Program-made: the position numbers and the translations under genes | The notes under the pieces: model-generated | What the model was told of the DNA's origin: nothing | The model's input: only the letters and a program-made list of their open reading frames with translations | Database searches by the model: none | In this document: piece after piece, positions 32,642 to 44,146 of the stretch | How positions within the stretch are numbered: the first letter of the stretch is position 1 | Layout: each line of letters begins with the position of its first letter | NCBI GenBank assembly: GCA_030998225.1 | Contig: JAPYXD010000698.1 | Span: forward strand, 4,071,001-4,135,000 | Direction of reading: 5' to 3' | DNA length: 64,000 bases | From: Diplolepis rosae | Taxonomy: Eukaryota; Arthropoda; Insecta; Hymenoptera; Diplolepididae

Positions 32642-35290
32642 TATAAAAGTAAGTTCAGTATTCAGAAGATAGGTATTTTTTTAAGTTTTGGGCAATGATA
32701 TACTTATACAGATTTTAAAACATAAATATCCACTCGCTATCGTTGCAAGACAATGATAAAAATTGTTTGCCGTCGATGAATTTTAAACAATTTCGAGGTC
32801 ACTTAGATAGTGATGCAACGTTACGAATTGAATAATAAATAATGAATTTAATGGCATGATAGCGAATGCTATAGTGACGATAGCCTATATTTTTAGATCA
32901 TCATTTTTGTCAGCTTTTTAAAAATTATCACAGGTCATTGATGAAGTGAACTTGTTCACATGCGGTCATTCCGACTTTTATGCACGCGTATACTCTGATG
33001 ATGTTGAATAACAAATTATAGTTCAGTCTTCAAGCTGGGGTCAAACGCCCTATTATTATACCATAAGCTTTTAAGTACGTATACGTAGTATTGTGTGTTT
33101 ACTTGTTTTAACGTGTAATTTGTACCGCTGATGCATGTCATTGCGTATCATAGAGTGCAAATACGTGAGTCTATTTCCAATAATAGAAGAATTTATAATT
33201 TATATCTTTTTTTACTTTTAAAAATTACATTTTTACACTAATTAAAAACTAAACTGACGTTTATTAATAAATAAATCTTATCCTTATGTATCTTTGCGAC
33301 ATTTTACTAGAAAACAAAAAAATTATTTCAAAATAAGTAAAATTATTATTTTTGTGCTAATATTAGTCTTTTAATACAAAATAACGTAATATCATAACTT
33401 TTTCCTGTTACAGTTTATTGCGCGAAAAATATATTAAAAGTGTATGAAATTTATTAGTATTATGTAAAGTGACAAATTTTTATATCTGAGTCGTAAATTA
33501 TTTTTAGAATAGCCTGTAAATCGGCATTAATTTGGCAGTCTACATTATATTAACTCAAGTTTTTATAATAAAACTGACATTTATTCGAAACGCGAAAAAA
33601 TGGGGTCGATAGTGTTTACAGAATGATACAAAATTTTAATTAACGCCAATGCTTTTTTTGTTCTTGGTGTTTTTTTATTAAATTTTTGAACCTGTGACAA
33701 AAATTAATTTTTATTTTCAGTCAAAATAATTTTAATATCAAGAATCGCGGAAGTGAATTGGCGCCAGAAATAAAAAATCACCTGCGAATATATTATTGAA
33801 AATAATTTATATTGAAAGATTAAAAAGATTTTGTTGCGAAATTGTCCTTCAAGTTTAGTGCAAATCAGTTGGAAATTGTAAACTCTACTGGTGGGAAAAA
33901 CCTTGAAAAGTAATGTTTTTATCGTTTTTATTGCAAACTTTAGGGACTTTATTTATGTACTTTCAAGCAATTTATATTGGGAACAATTTCACTAAGAAAT
34001 TAAAACAGGTAAATTAATCGAGCAGTTCGAAAACATCATAAATAAAATAGAATGTTAATCCAGTTACTTGAACAACAGATAAAAATATTAAATAATAGGG
34101 AAAGAGAACATTAATAAATTATTAATGGACTTTTCCTACGAAAATATAATACAATGTATTACAAATATTAAGGTAATACAATTAAAGGCTCGGGCCATAT
34201 GGGAAACTAGCCAATAAAATTTCTCCCTTATATTTGTCTAACAATCACTAAAATATATTTTTCGTAAAATTATAAAACCTTCTCAATGTTTTTTTTTTGT
34301 ATTCATTTTTTTTTAATTTCATATATTGCTCGGGAAATAAATCGCAGCATAATTTGGATTTTAAACACAAATGTTTGAAGTTCCTTTTCCAAAAAGTTTC
34401 TAGTTTATTGAAATTAACTGTTTTTTCAAATTAATCCCAGTCTGTTTTTAAATGACTTGGTAGTATTAAGTACATTGTGGAATATATTAATGTAAATACA
34501 ATGAAGGGAAGGGGTCAAACAGGAAACTAGCTAATCATGTTCCCTCGATGAAATGAGTTTTTCGTGAACGATATTTTTATACACTAGGGTGAGCCAAAAG
34601 TAAACATTGATTGCATAGAAATGTATAAGACTATGGAAAAGTGACCATTTCATTTAGAAATTATGGCAAATGTTTTGTCGAGGTTAAGTTTTTACTAGCG
34701 AACCATCGTACAAAAATGTATTAAAAACATCATTTTTAGACTTAATTAATTGTATACATATGTTTCTTTTTATGAATTTCCTTACTTGACCAAAAAGGTA
34801 TTGTCTGTATTCGTTATATATTACGAAATAATAGCAAAGACTACGTTGCGTCGAGTCGTGAAATTAAATTTAGATAAGTAATTTAAAAGTAATTAGGAAT
34901 TACTGAAAGGAAAAACATACTTTAAAGATATGGAAGTGTTTCAAGAGGTAAAATAAAATGTAATGTTTAGAAACTAAATGACAAAAATATGAAAATCAAA
35001 AATTATAACTTGGATAGATTTATTGATCTACTAAACACTAACGATGAAATACATTGCATCAAGTTTTTACAAACTGGATAAAAAAAATTACTTTTTAATG
35101 TTTCATTTTGAAATGACTTCTGATTCATTAAAGAAAATTGTTCCTTTCAGCAAAATCCCTAATTATTTTACAATTACTTGGTCAACCTCAATTTCATAAA
35201 TATACTTAGCTACTCATCAGATAAAATTTTATTTCTAGTGTTGTTTCATCTGAGATGTTATTGAGAGATACTTCATATATGATTCATATA
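32642..35290. other. 2.6 kb of AT-rich DNA with no gene called
   Basis: No family repeat from elsewhere in the window, no RNA gene and no convincing exon was recognised. A sequence TAGGGTGAGCCAAAAGTAAAC at about 34585 resembles a transposon end but has no partner. This may be ordinary intron or intergenic DNA. Confidence 0.4.
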
Positions 35291-35755
35291 TTAACCCTTT
35301 CAGGGGCAGTGGGACGTACTTGTACACGGAAAAAATTTGTCGCTTAAAAAGTCATCGACTTTGTATAATACTCGTGAATAGGTTAGAAAGTCGACTAAAC
35401 ATTATGAGCCTCCTTATTGAAGAATATGATAGATAGTCGCTGAAAATGTAAAACGTAAATTCGAAAGTTTAAGTGACAGTCGCGGAAAATTTAAAACACC
35501 GTGGGTTGGGTTCCATTGTCTCTAAACCAGGCATCGAAAGTCTAAGTGACAGTCGAAGAAAATTTTGAACAGTGTAAAAAGGAAAATATTATTTTCTGTG
35601 ATATGATCCTGCACTTATATAGTTAATTATTTTTCACTTTTACATTACCTATATAATCCTAATATGAACTTACCATTATATTTAACTGAAGATAGATGTT
35701 GATGTTGGTAATTGGCTTTAGGGTCCAAGGTTGATAAAAACTCAGAGTTTTACAT

Positions 35756-35797
35756 AATCAGACGTTTCGGCTCTGATCGGAGCCCTCATCAGTGATT
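35756..35797 (-). ncRNA. Hammerhead ribozyme, left arm
   Basis: On the minus strand the order is AATCA, the core CTGATGAG, stem II GGCTC/GAGCC around CGATCA, the core GAAAC, GTC, then TGATT. AATCA and TGATT pair perfectly as a 5-bp stem I. Stem III is only AC against GT with no loop, the minimal form known from Penelope-like elements. Cleavage would fall after GTC. One G next to stem II is unpaired. It is identical to the right-arm copy. Confidence 0.75.
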
Positions 35798-35942
35798 TAT
35801 TCAAATCTAAAAATACAGAAAAAGGTTTTGCTAACATAGGATATTTTGTATAAAAAATTTTTTGTAAAAATTTAACAAGTAATTATCATTATGTTTTTAC
35901 ATGTAGGTAAATAAATTTTGATATTACTTTGAGGTAAATATT

Positions 35943-36096
35943 ATATATATATATACATATATATACATACATACACACATACATACACACATATATACAC
36001 ATATACATACACACACATATGGATTACATATGGATATACTGATTACGAATCTGGTGTCAGGATCGCAAAATTGAGAATGGAAGATATATATATATA

Positions 36097-36130
<34 letters not shown>

Positions 36131-36134
36131 CATA

Positions 36135-36167
<33 letters not shown>

Positions 36168-36287
36168 CTTCCATTCTCAATTTTGCGATCCTGACACCAG
36201 ATTCGTAATCAGTATATCCATATGTAATCCATATGTGTGTGTGTATGTATGTATGTATGTATGTATGTATGTATGTATGTATGTATG

Positions 36288-36336
<49 letters not shown>
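35943..36336. repeat. TA, TACA and TATG microsatellites at the palindrome centre
   Basis: Runs of TA, TACA and ATAC occupy about 35943-36020, 36084-36165 and 36233-36336. They flank two opposing copies of a block with GATTACGAATCTGGTGTCAG and TCGCAAAATTGAGAATGGAAG. The frame called here on the minus strand is simple repeat. Confidence 0.85.
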
Positions 36337-36340
<4 letters not shown>

Positions 36341-36479
36341 TACCTCAAAGTAATATCAAAATTTATTTACCTACATGTAAAAACATAATGATAATTACTT
36401 GTTAAATTTTTACAAAAAATTTTTTATACAAAATATCCTATGTTAGCAAAACCTTTTTCTGTATTTTTAGATTTGAATA

Positions 36480-36521
36480 AATCACTGATGAGGGCTCCGA
36501 TCAGAGCCGAAACGTCTGATT
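36480..36521 (+). ncRNA. Hammerhead ribozyme, right arm
   Basis: The plus strand has AATCA, CTGATGAG, GGCTC, loop CGATCA, GAGCC, GAAAC, GTC and TGATT in order, all 42 bases matching the left-arm copy in reverse. All conserved core positions of a type I hammerhead are present. The two-base-pair stem III (AC/GT) is self-complementary between molecules, which would allow pairing of two ribozymes. The downstream tail TTGGACCCTAAAGCCAATTAC is the family tail also seen at 207-315. Confidence 0.78.
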
Positions 36522-36679
36522 ATGTAAAACTCTGAGTTTTTATCAACCTTGGACCCTAAAGCCAATTACCAACATCAACATATATCTTCAATTATTAATT
36601 AAGGGTCAATGTAAGTCCAGAATATGAATATTATATTTAACACTGTACATTACAGAAACGCAATTTTTTATAAACACTT

Positions 36680-36765
36680 CGCAGCACCGAGAATCGAACG
36701 CTCGCACGCACGCACGCATCCTAACCTAATTCTAATCGCACGCCTTAACCCGCATATCCGTTACA
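36680..36765 (-). pseudogene. tRNA-like module in family S, copy A
   Basis: On the minus strand GGGTTAAGGCGTGCGATTAG resembles the D-arm of class II tRNAs (Ser or Leu), and GCGTTCGATTCTCGGTGC resembles the B box and T-arm. Neither a proper anticodon arm nor a full acceptor stem is evident. It is conserved in copy B. Confidence 0.4.
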
Positions 36766-37979
36766 TGTCATGGAGACTTGTGTAAAATATTTGGATCACA
36801 TTCAGAGTTTGAAGGCAAATCTAAAATAATAGATAAATTTCAAATTTGACGTAATACACTTTATCAAGGTAAACATATACTTACTCGGAACTAATTCTTC
36901 AATGTACGCTTCAATCCAGATTCAAACGAAACCAAACGACATGTAATCTCCAAATCTAACCAAAATTATTACAAAAACATAAAGCTGAGCTGCATTGTCT
37001 GCTGTGCGATGCTACGAATTACGTTTCTGCGCATCGCTTTTTGCGACTGTCGAAGAGATTTTAGAAGACGGCATATAAAATCTGATGGACTTTAGAATAC
37101 AATTTACAAAACTATTTGTTTGAATTACTTTCATTTCAAATTATTCGATAGTCTTTTAAAATCTATGACAAATGAATCCAAAGATTATGAAACTTTTCAT
37201 TACTTCTTAGAAAAGATCAGTTAGTGTTTAAAATACTTTTATAATAGTAAATACGCGACTGTTTTTCTTCGACTTGGTTTTCTAAAAGTTAGTCGACTTT
37301 TTTCTACTATTTCCTAAAAGTCATTGAAACCTTACAAGACTTTCTCCGATTTTACTTTCTGTCCACGACTCTTCGAATAGTCTGTTAAATTTTAAGCGAC
37401 AAATTTTTTCCGTGTATAAGTCCCACTTGTTTTTTCGCAGTTTTTCAAGCATTTCTGATACATATCACCTTGTTTAGTGCACAAGTATTTGATTTTAGAC
37501 TCTTAAGGGTCCATGTAAAGTAATTATCATGAAAAACTGTGTAAAATTACTAATTAACAATTTGTTATAAATAATTGAAATCGAAAAAAATCACTTTTTT
37601 CGAATAAAATCGGCTGTTCATAAAGTACTAGTCCTATAGCTGTGACAAATTTTTTTCAGTTATTTGACACGTAGAACTGTAACATATATTTTTTGCAGAA
37701 TTTTCGGCAGGCAAGTTTTTTTTTGTTTCATTTTTTGAATTCATAAAAAATTACGATTTTTGCGGATTTTCGGCATAAGTGCATGTAATGTACCGTATTT
37801 GTGATCGATTATCAAATCGTAAAGAAAAAAATGTTTTTCAGGCCACTGATTGAGAATATAATGTCAAAATTGAAAAATTCAAAATGGCGGATTCCAAATG
37901 TCGGTTATATTAGTGCAAATTCGCAATTTTTTGGAATTGCTATGAAACTTAGTGTATGGGGGTTTTTGAGGTCGCTGAT

Positions 37980-38575
37980 TACAAATCTGATGTCAGAATT
38001 TCAATCAGCGATCCCGAAAATCCCAGTATACCAAGTTTCGTAGCAATTGCCAAAACACTTTCGATTTACACTAACATCACCACCATTTCCAATCTTCCAT
38101 TCTCAATTTTGCGATCCTGACACCAGATTCGTAATCAGCAACCCCGAAAACCCCCATATACCAAGTTTCGGCGCAATTGCGAAAAAACTGAGAATTTGCA
38201 GTAATATAGCCGCCATTTTGGATCCGCCATTTCGAATTTTGCAATTATGACACCAGATTTCGAATTTTCCAATTCTGACTTCAGAATCGTAATCAGCGAC
38301 CCAAAAAATACCCATACAGTAAGTTTTGTGTCAATTGTTCGAAATCTTCACAATTAGAGTAAAATAGCCGCCATCTTGTATCCGCTATTTTGAAATTTGC
38401 AATTCTGACATCAAATCTGCAATCTACGATTCCAAAAACCCCCATACAACGTGTTTTGTACAAATTGTTCGAAAAATTCAACATTAGAGTCACATAGTCG
38501 CCATGTTGGATCCGCCATTTTTAATTTTGAAAATCTGATGCCAGAATCATGATCAGCGACCCCAAAAACTCCTAA
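37980..38575 (+). repeat. Diverged tandem array, unit about 128 bp
   Basis: The marker TCGTAATCAGCGACCC or a close variant followed by AAAACCCCCATA recurs near 38001, 38128, 38285, 38415 and 38542. Between markers lie GCCGCCATTTTGGATCCGCC variants. An inverted unit precedes it near 37860-38000. The opposing open frames at 38047-38689 are read from this repeat and are not genes. The block TTTTGCGATCCTGACACCAG is also found at the centre of the 35687-36629 palindrome. Confidence 0.7.
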
Positions 38576-38689
38576 GTTACCATTAATAGCAAGAATTAGT
38601 TTAACAGAAAAATGTGTCCCTGAAAGGGTTAAATTATGTACATTTGTAACTTTTAAAAAGAAATGAAAAAATAATAGTATATTGTGCAA

Positions 38690-38815
38690 CTAGGAAAAAA
38701 AAAATTAATGTTTTTCCCGTGTCGCACATCATTTTTTTATCTACTAAGGGGTCAGAAAATGTATTTGTTTGCTCCATCTGGGGCAATAAAATCCACTTTA
38801 TGATCCGCTAGTTGA
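38690..38815. repeat. Family J fragment
   Basis: CTAAGGGGTCAGAAAATG, GGGGCAATAAAATCC and ATGATCCGCTAG match the J signature. The rest up to 39277 holds no recognisable gene. Confidence 0.55.
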
Positions 38816-39277
38816 AAAAAATTATAATGGACGGATCGTTAGGATGTAGTTAATTTTGCGCACGGCAAATTAACTACTGCGGTTCTGTGTGTTTACTAGT
38901 AAAAATATTTATCTGGCCGATTAAGCAATGCATTAATGTGTTAGGTGCATCGGTAGAAATGTGTGACCATAGGTCCGAAGGAGGTAGAAGGGAAAGTGCA
39001 TAATGTGAGACATTTGCATGTTTGCACATGAATACAGGTTTGGAGGCAATTTTTAATATATGTATACATACACCACGTGGCAAGTGCACTATGTACCGGT
39101 TGACAAGTTTAGGTTAGACTTTTACTTGGTGTATTATATCTTTGCACGTGTCTACTTAATGCGCCGTTTGATGATTCAATCTTCCTCCTGACTTAAAAGT
39201 CTTGAGTGTGCTAAATTAAAGAGGCACTGTGAAAAGGATTGAAAGCCGATGAGAACCTATTCAGAATTCTTTCATAT

Positions 39278-39598
39278 ACCCAGAAAAAAGTTTCTTTGAT
39301 TAAAAAAAATTGTTTTGAATCAAACAAATTTGTTCATTGCTATACGGTCAAAGAAAAGTTTCTTTGATTTAAAGAAATTTCTTGATTGTTTTTTTTTCTT
39401 TGAATTAATGGAATACATGTCTGCGCAGTCACATGGAACAAACGTAATGTGACTCACAGAAATATTTTCTTTACTATAAAGAACAAAATTTCTTTGTTCA
39501 CGATAATAAAATTGAATAAATTATAGATTAAGTTTTTTCTAGTTCTGTATTTGAATCAAAGTTCACGCTACAGTTATGCAATAATCATAAAGACCTAA
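39278..39598 (+). repeat. MITE family B, copy 2 (partial)
   Basis: It starts ACCCAGAAAAAAGTTTCTTTG and shows CAAATTTGTTCATTGCTATA and GAAATATTTTCTTTA. The right half is missing where the 39599-40885 repeat begins. Confidence 0.6.
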
Positions 39599-40885
39599 TA
39601 AAAAAAATCTGCCCGCTTCGCGGGCACATTCTCATCGCGAGCTTCCCGCGCAGCTCGCAAGATTGAGCGCGCCTAGGGCGCGCGATTCGATCAAAGCGCT
39701 TAGCGCTCCGTTCCTTCTGGACCTCGCGCTTCGCGCTCGATCTTGTGCTCTTCGCATACATTTATGTTTATTTCTTATAATTTGACACTGAAGCTCAAAT
39801 CAATTTTATAATAATATTACAGATGATGTGAGTTACACATTTTCTCAAAGTCATTTTATTTCTTTTTGAATTTAAGTGAAACAGGAAATTCAATTTACTT
39901 AAGGCTCTATCAGCCTTAAGGAACACATTCTCATCATGACGCTCGCGCTTCGCGCTCGATTTTCTGTATACATTTCAGTAACTTTTTAATAAATTACATG
40001 ATTAAAATAATTTATTTTCTTCCAAATCTCTCAAAAAGAAAAAACAATCGTAGACTTTATTTAAGGAAACGATTTTGCACAACAACGCTTATTTCGTATC
40101 TCACATATTTTGGTGAAAAAAATCGAATTTTTTTAATATTAAAAATCAAAACATAAAATATACATACTGTCCCGAAATGTCTTAATGAGAATTTGTAAAC
40201 CTCATTTAGGCAAACAATTTTCCATATAAACGTTTTTTTTGTATCCCACATATTTTGTCTAAAAAATGGAATTTTTGAATTTTAAACGTATTTTTTGGAA
40301 TTGAAACGAAAAATATATGTTTTATGCAAAAATATGCATCTTATGAAAAAATGTTACAATTCAAATTTGTAGGTCTTTATGTAGAAAATAATATTGTATC
40401 ATAACGTTTTTTCGTATCTCGTATAATTTAACTGGAAAATGGAATTTTGATATTGACTTTTTTCGAATTTGAATATGCTGTAACATTTCTAATTTTGATT
40501 TAATCAAAAAATGTTATCAGGATAATTTGTAGAGATTTATGAGCACTATCAAAAACCAGTATTGAAATTTTTGATTTTTTCAAAAAATTATTTTCAAAAA
40601 CACAAAAGTAGTGCTCAATCCCTCAATTTTGATTGGATGTGGTTGGTTAACGAACTTGTCCTTACTTTTTCGGCTCCGATAAAGTGTACCAAAGCTCAAT
40701 TCAATCTGATAATTCTACCAAGACTTATGCCGTACACGACTTACTAAGACAGACAGACAGACGCTTTCGTAAAAACCCCTTTTTCTGACTCAGGGGGTCT
40801 CAAAACGTAAAGATTTGATGAAAATTTCGAAAGTCATTTTTCACATAAAACCAATACCTTCTCATCCATGATGAGAATGTAAAAA
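39599..40885 (+). repeat. Dispersed repeat with GC-rich CTTCGCGC head, copy 2
   Basis: It matches 28112-29035: ATCTGCCCGCTTCGCGGGCAC, several CGCGCTTCGCGCTC words (39600-39740 and 39935-39960), then the GACAGACAGACGC tract and CTCAGGGGGTCTCAAAACG at the end. It is longer by about 360 bp, with an extra AT-rich block and a second GC-rich island. Confidence 0.6.
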
Positions 40886-40898
40886 ACAAGTTACATTA

Positions 40899-41925
40899 CA
40901 CCCAGAAAAAAGTTTCTTTGATTAAAAAAAATTTCTTTGAATCAAAAAAATTTGTGCATTGCTATACGGTAAAAGAAAAGAAATTTCTTTTTTCTTTGAA
41001 TTAAAGAAATAAATGTCTGCGGAATCGCATAGTACATACGTAATGTGACTCACAGAAATATTTTCTTTAATTTAAAGAAAAAATCGTCTTGGTTTAGAGA
41101 TAGTAAAATAAAATAAACTATTTCTTAAGTTTTTGCCAATGCTGTATTTGAATCGAAAAAGTAGTTTTTTAAATCGAATAAATAATGTTAAAAAATAATT
41201 TCTTTCATTTCAAAAAGGTTAAAAACGTGATTTCTTAAGGGGCTAACTAGTGTGACCACGCAAAATTTAGGTGATTGTTGGGATTTTTTTTTGGAAAAAA
41301 GTATTCGATCGAATGGTTTCAAACTCTAGGGGTGTATTTGCCTGTGAATGAACTGTATAAAATAATTTTTTCGTTCAAAAATAATAAAATGCGAGCGACT
41401 TATGCACTATCTCCCGAGAGGATATTTAAAAAATATTAAAATCTGACAAAATGGCGGAGTTGAAAGAAAAATTGGATTTTGCCTTAAAAAGAATGGTCGT
41501 TTCTTCGATTCCAAATTGACAGTTTTCATCCAATCAAAAATATCATATGCCGTTGTACAATAAAGCAAGTTTAGAACACTGTTCAAATTTCATGTCAAGC
41601 GGATAATTGGTCTTTGAGTTAGAGCTGCAGCAAATTTGAAAAATATCGTTTTGAGAAAAACGCGTGTAAAGTTTTAAATATCGATTTCTTCATGATAAAA
41701 TGATATTTACCATAAAAAATGTTACTTTGCTACTGAATACGATATTCTTAAAGATATAAAGTTTTAAAAAATGCAACAAAAAAAAAAAATTTGATTTTTT
41801 GAAAGTATATTCCACTGGTATGGTCCCATAAAATAAAATACAATAAATTTAAATTTGTTCTAAAGGTGTTTTTACTTCGAATTGAAGAAATGAAGTGTAA
41901 ACTGTGTGAGAACTTTTATTTGGAC
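40899..41925 (+). mobile_element. MITE family B, copy 3, with family H insertion
   Basis: It begins CACCCAGAAAAAAGTTTC, shows the family order, and resumes at 41828 with AATAAATTTAAATTTGTTC after an insertion at 41239-41827. It is non-coding. Confidence 0.65.
41239..41827. mobile_element. Family H TTAA-type element, copy 2
   Basis: It begins GGGGCTAACTAGTGTGACC after TTAA (41235-41238) and ends CCACTGGTATGGTCCC before ATAA. The interior shares TTTTGAGAAAAACGCGTG with copy 1. The flanking B sequence GATTTCTTAA...AAATAAA is continuous in other B copies. It is non-coding. Confidence 0.6.
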
Positions 41926-41929
41926 AAAA

Positions 41930-43423
41930 GGATCATTTTTTAATTTTGAATTATTCGTATAATTCAACAGTTTTTAAAAATAATTATCCAAAGATTTTTG
42001 TGTAATGCTTGATCTAAGAAGTCACCTTAGCCGGCACTAAAATTCACGTTCCCAGACGATAATACAAAAATAAAGCAGCGTAATCGTGTCTGTCGCTTCA
42101 AGTATAAACAGGTCTTTAATAGCTTATGGAATTAAAAGAATTTTTACTTCAAATTTTTTTAGCCATATTTTTAAAATTGTCAGTAGTTTATTTCGTACAA
42201 ATCTCCATATCATTGCTATTCAATTTATTCTGAATTGCTCGTAAAAAAGTTATAAATTTCACTGTATGATTGAATCATAATAAGAATATTGTGATTTTAA
42301 AATTGTGGTATAGTTTAAACTAGTTTTACAGTCATCAATTCAATCTAAGCTACAAAGTCCTCCATAATTAGTTTCCTCGGACACGAAGTTGTGGCATTTT
42401 CTTAGTATCTATCTTATTAATAGTGTGCATGTGACAGATACAAATATCTATATGTTTTAACAAATAGATGATTCTTATCTATTTGGTGCTAAAAGTTTTA
42501 AGCTTCACAAGTCGCACTGCGGATTGCTTTACAAATGGCCCCGAAGAATATGCATTCTTACAAAATCTGCACAATAGGTGACGTTATCTCTTGAATTATT
42601 ATTGTCGACCCGATTTTGTCGATGAACGTCGATGATCGCGTGACCGGTTTTATCTCTTCGGATACTGCTAATAAGTTATCATTTATTTTATTTTTATTGC
42701 CCTCTTGATAGAGACTAGAGTTTTATCCATGAATACTCGAAAACCGAGCCTATTGCAGTTTGTGTAGATCTTAGAAAATATCAATATTATACAGAATACT
42801 GTTCTCCTTAATATTATATTATCTCTGTAATTTTGGTTTTTAAATTGAAATTAACTATATTATTAATTAGTTGAACAATTAACACAAAGTTGTCAAGTTC
42901 TTTTCATATCTAGTGATCGAAGAAATCAACAAATTGAGGTATAAAGTTCCATTTATAGTAAGGAATGACTACAGAAGACACCATTAACAAATATATGTTA
43001 GGTTATATCATCGTAAAAAGTCATTTTAATTTTACCTGCGATGTTAACGACATTTAAGCAATCATTAAATATTTTATTATACACATTTGCTGGTCCAATC
43101 TCTTTGATTTATACAATATTTTCGATTGATAATACAATATTAACACTATCCATACAATATAATATAAATATAAATTAATATGAAATAAAATACTGATTAT
43201 TTTTCCAATATAGACAATAAAAAGTATTTTATTCGATCAAATTAATATATTTTATAGAATCAATCAAATGTCTTTAATTGAATTAATCTATTGTTCCCAT
43301 AAACTTTTTTACTAAGTAGACCAAAATCATCAATATGAGCTAAAAATGTGAAAAGGTCTTAAGAAAATGAATTTGAGATTAAGATTTCAAAATTCAAAAT
43401 GAAAGATCAAATATGGCGGCTTC
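41930..43423. other. No gene called; GATA-rich patch
   Basis: About 42520-42720 is less AT-rich and has TTATCTCTT, CTTATC and GTTATC motifs. It could be regulatory. No exon was supported. Confidence 0.35.
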
Positions 43424-44146
43424 CACTCAGAAAAAAGTTTTATTCAAATTTAAAAAATCGTTTTTTCAACTTTAACAGTGACAAAAATTTCAAACTCAAC
43501 TAATTAATTTAATTCTTTAATCCAAAGTAAAAAAACCTTTAGAACAAATTATTTTTTCAACATTATTTATTTGATTTAAAAAAGTATTTTTTTGATTCAA
43601 ATAAAATACCGGCAAAAACTTAAGAAATAATTTATTTAGTTTTATTATCTTTGAAGGAAGACGATTTTTGCTATAAATTAAAGAAAATCTTTAATTCAAA
43701 GAGAAAAAACAATCAAAAAATTTCTTTAAAGCAAGTAAACTTTTCTTTGACCGCATAGCAATGCACACATTTTTTTGATTCAAAGAAATCACCTTTTTAC
43801 CCTTTTTAGATGGAAGAAATTATTTTTAAAAATATTTATTTGATTCAAATATAATACCGGCATAAGCTTAAGAAATAATTTATTTTATTTTATTATCTTT
43901 GAACGAGGACGATTTTTTCATCATATTAAAGAAAATATTTATGTGGATTACTTTACGTATGTACTTATGCGACTTCGCAGAGATTCATTTCTTTAATTTA
44001 AAGGGAAAAAACGATAAAAAAATTTCTTTAAATCAAAGAAACTTTTCTTTGACCGTATATTAATGCTCAATTTTGTTTGATTCAAAGAAATCACCTTTTT
44101 ACCATTTTTTAAATGGAACAAATCATTTTTTTAACATTATTTATTT

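Larger units (their letters stand above)
35687..36629. mobile_element. Palindromic Penelope-like insertion with two hammerhead ribozymes
   Basis: Two arms of roughly 400 bp face each other. Each has GGTAATTGGC or its complement at the outside, a hammerhead motif, AGGTTTTGCTAACATAGGAT and TTTACATGTAGGTAAATAAA, then microsatellite and a shared block GATTACGAATCTGGTGTCAG. The right arm extends about 35 bp further (to GTAAGTCCAGAATATGAAT). The duplicated target ATTATATTTAAC (12 bp) lies at 35675-35686 and 36630-36641. The intact family S copy at 52330-52365 has this sequence once. No reverse transcriptase is present, so it is non-autonomous. Confidence 0.8.
35325..37414 (+). mobile_element. Family S TA-type element, copy A, interrupted
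   Basis: The ends CACGGAAAAAATTTGTCGC and GCGACAAATTTTTTCCGTG are inverted repeats with TA on both sides. It matches 51660-52793 in reverse orientation apart from a 943-bp insertion. The body contains a tRNA-like module on the minus strand (36680-36765). It is non-coding. Confidence 0.8.
35295..38628. mobile_element. PiggyBac-like TTAA element carrying nested insertions
   Basis: The left end CCCTTTCAGGGGCAGTGGGAC and the right end TGTCCCTGAAAGGG share the inverted terminus CCCTTTCAGGG(G/A)CA. TTAA lies on both sides (35291-35294 and 38629-38632), the piggyBac signature. Inside are a TA element (35325-37414) and a tandem array (about 37980-38575). No transposase is visible. Confidence 0.75.

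Noticed and set aside
34585..34606. Transposon-like end TAGGGTGAGCCAAAAGTAAAC
   Set aside because: No inverted partner or duplication was found downstream.
35924..36133. Minus-strand 69-residue frame rich in Tyr, Met, Cys and Val
   Set aside because: It is a simple translation of TA/TACA microsatellite.
38047..38689. Several 66-92-residue frames
   Set aside because: They overlap on both strands of a diverged tandem array and share its period.
27853..41925. Reverse transcriptase for the Penelope-like or GC-headed repeats
   Set aside because: No frame with RT, GIY-YIG or endonuclease motifs is present. All copies here are non-coding.
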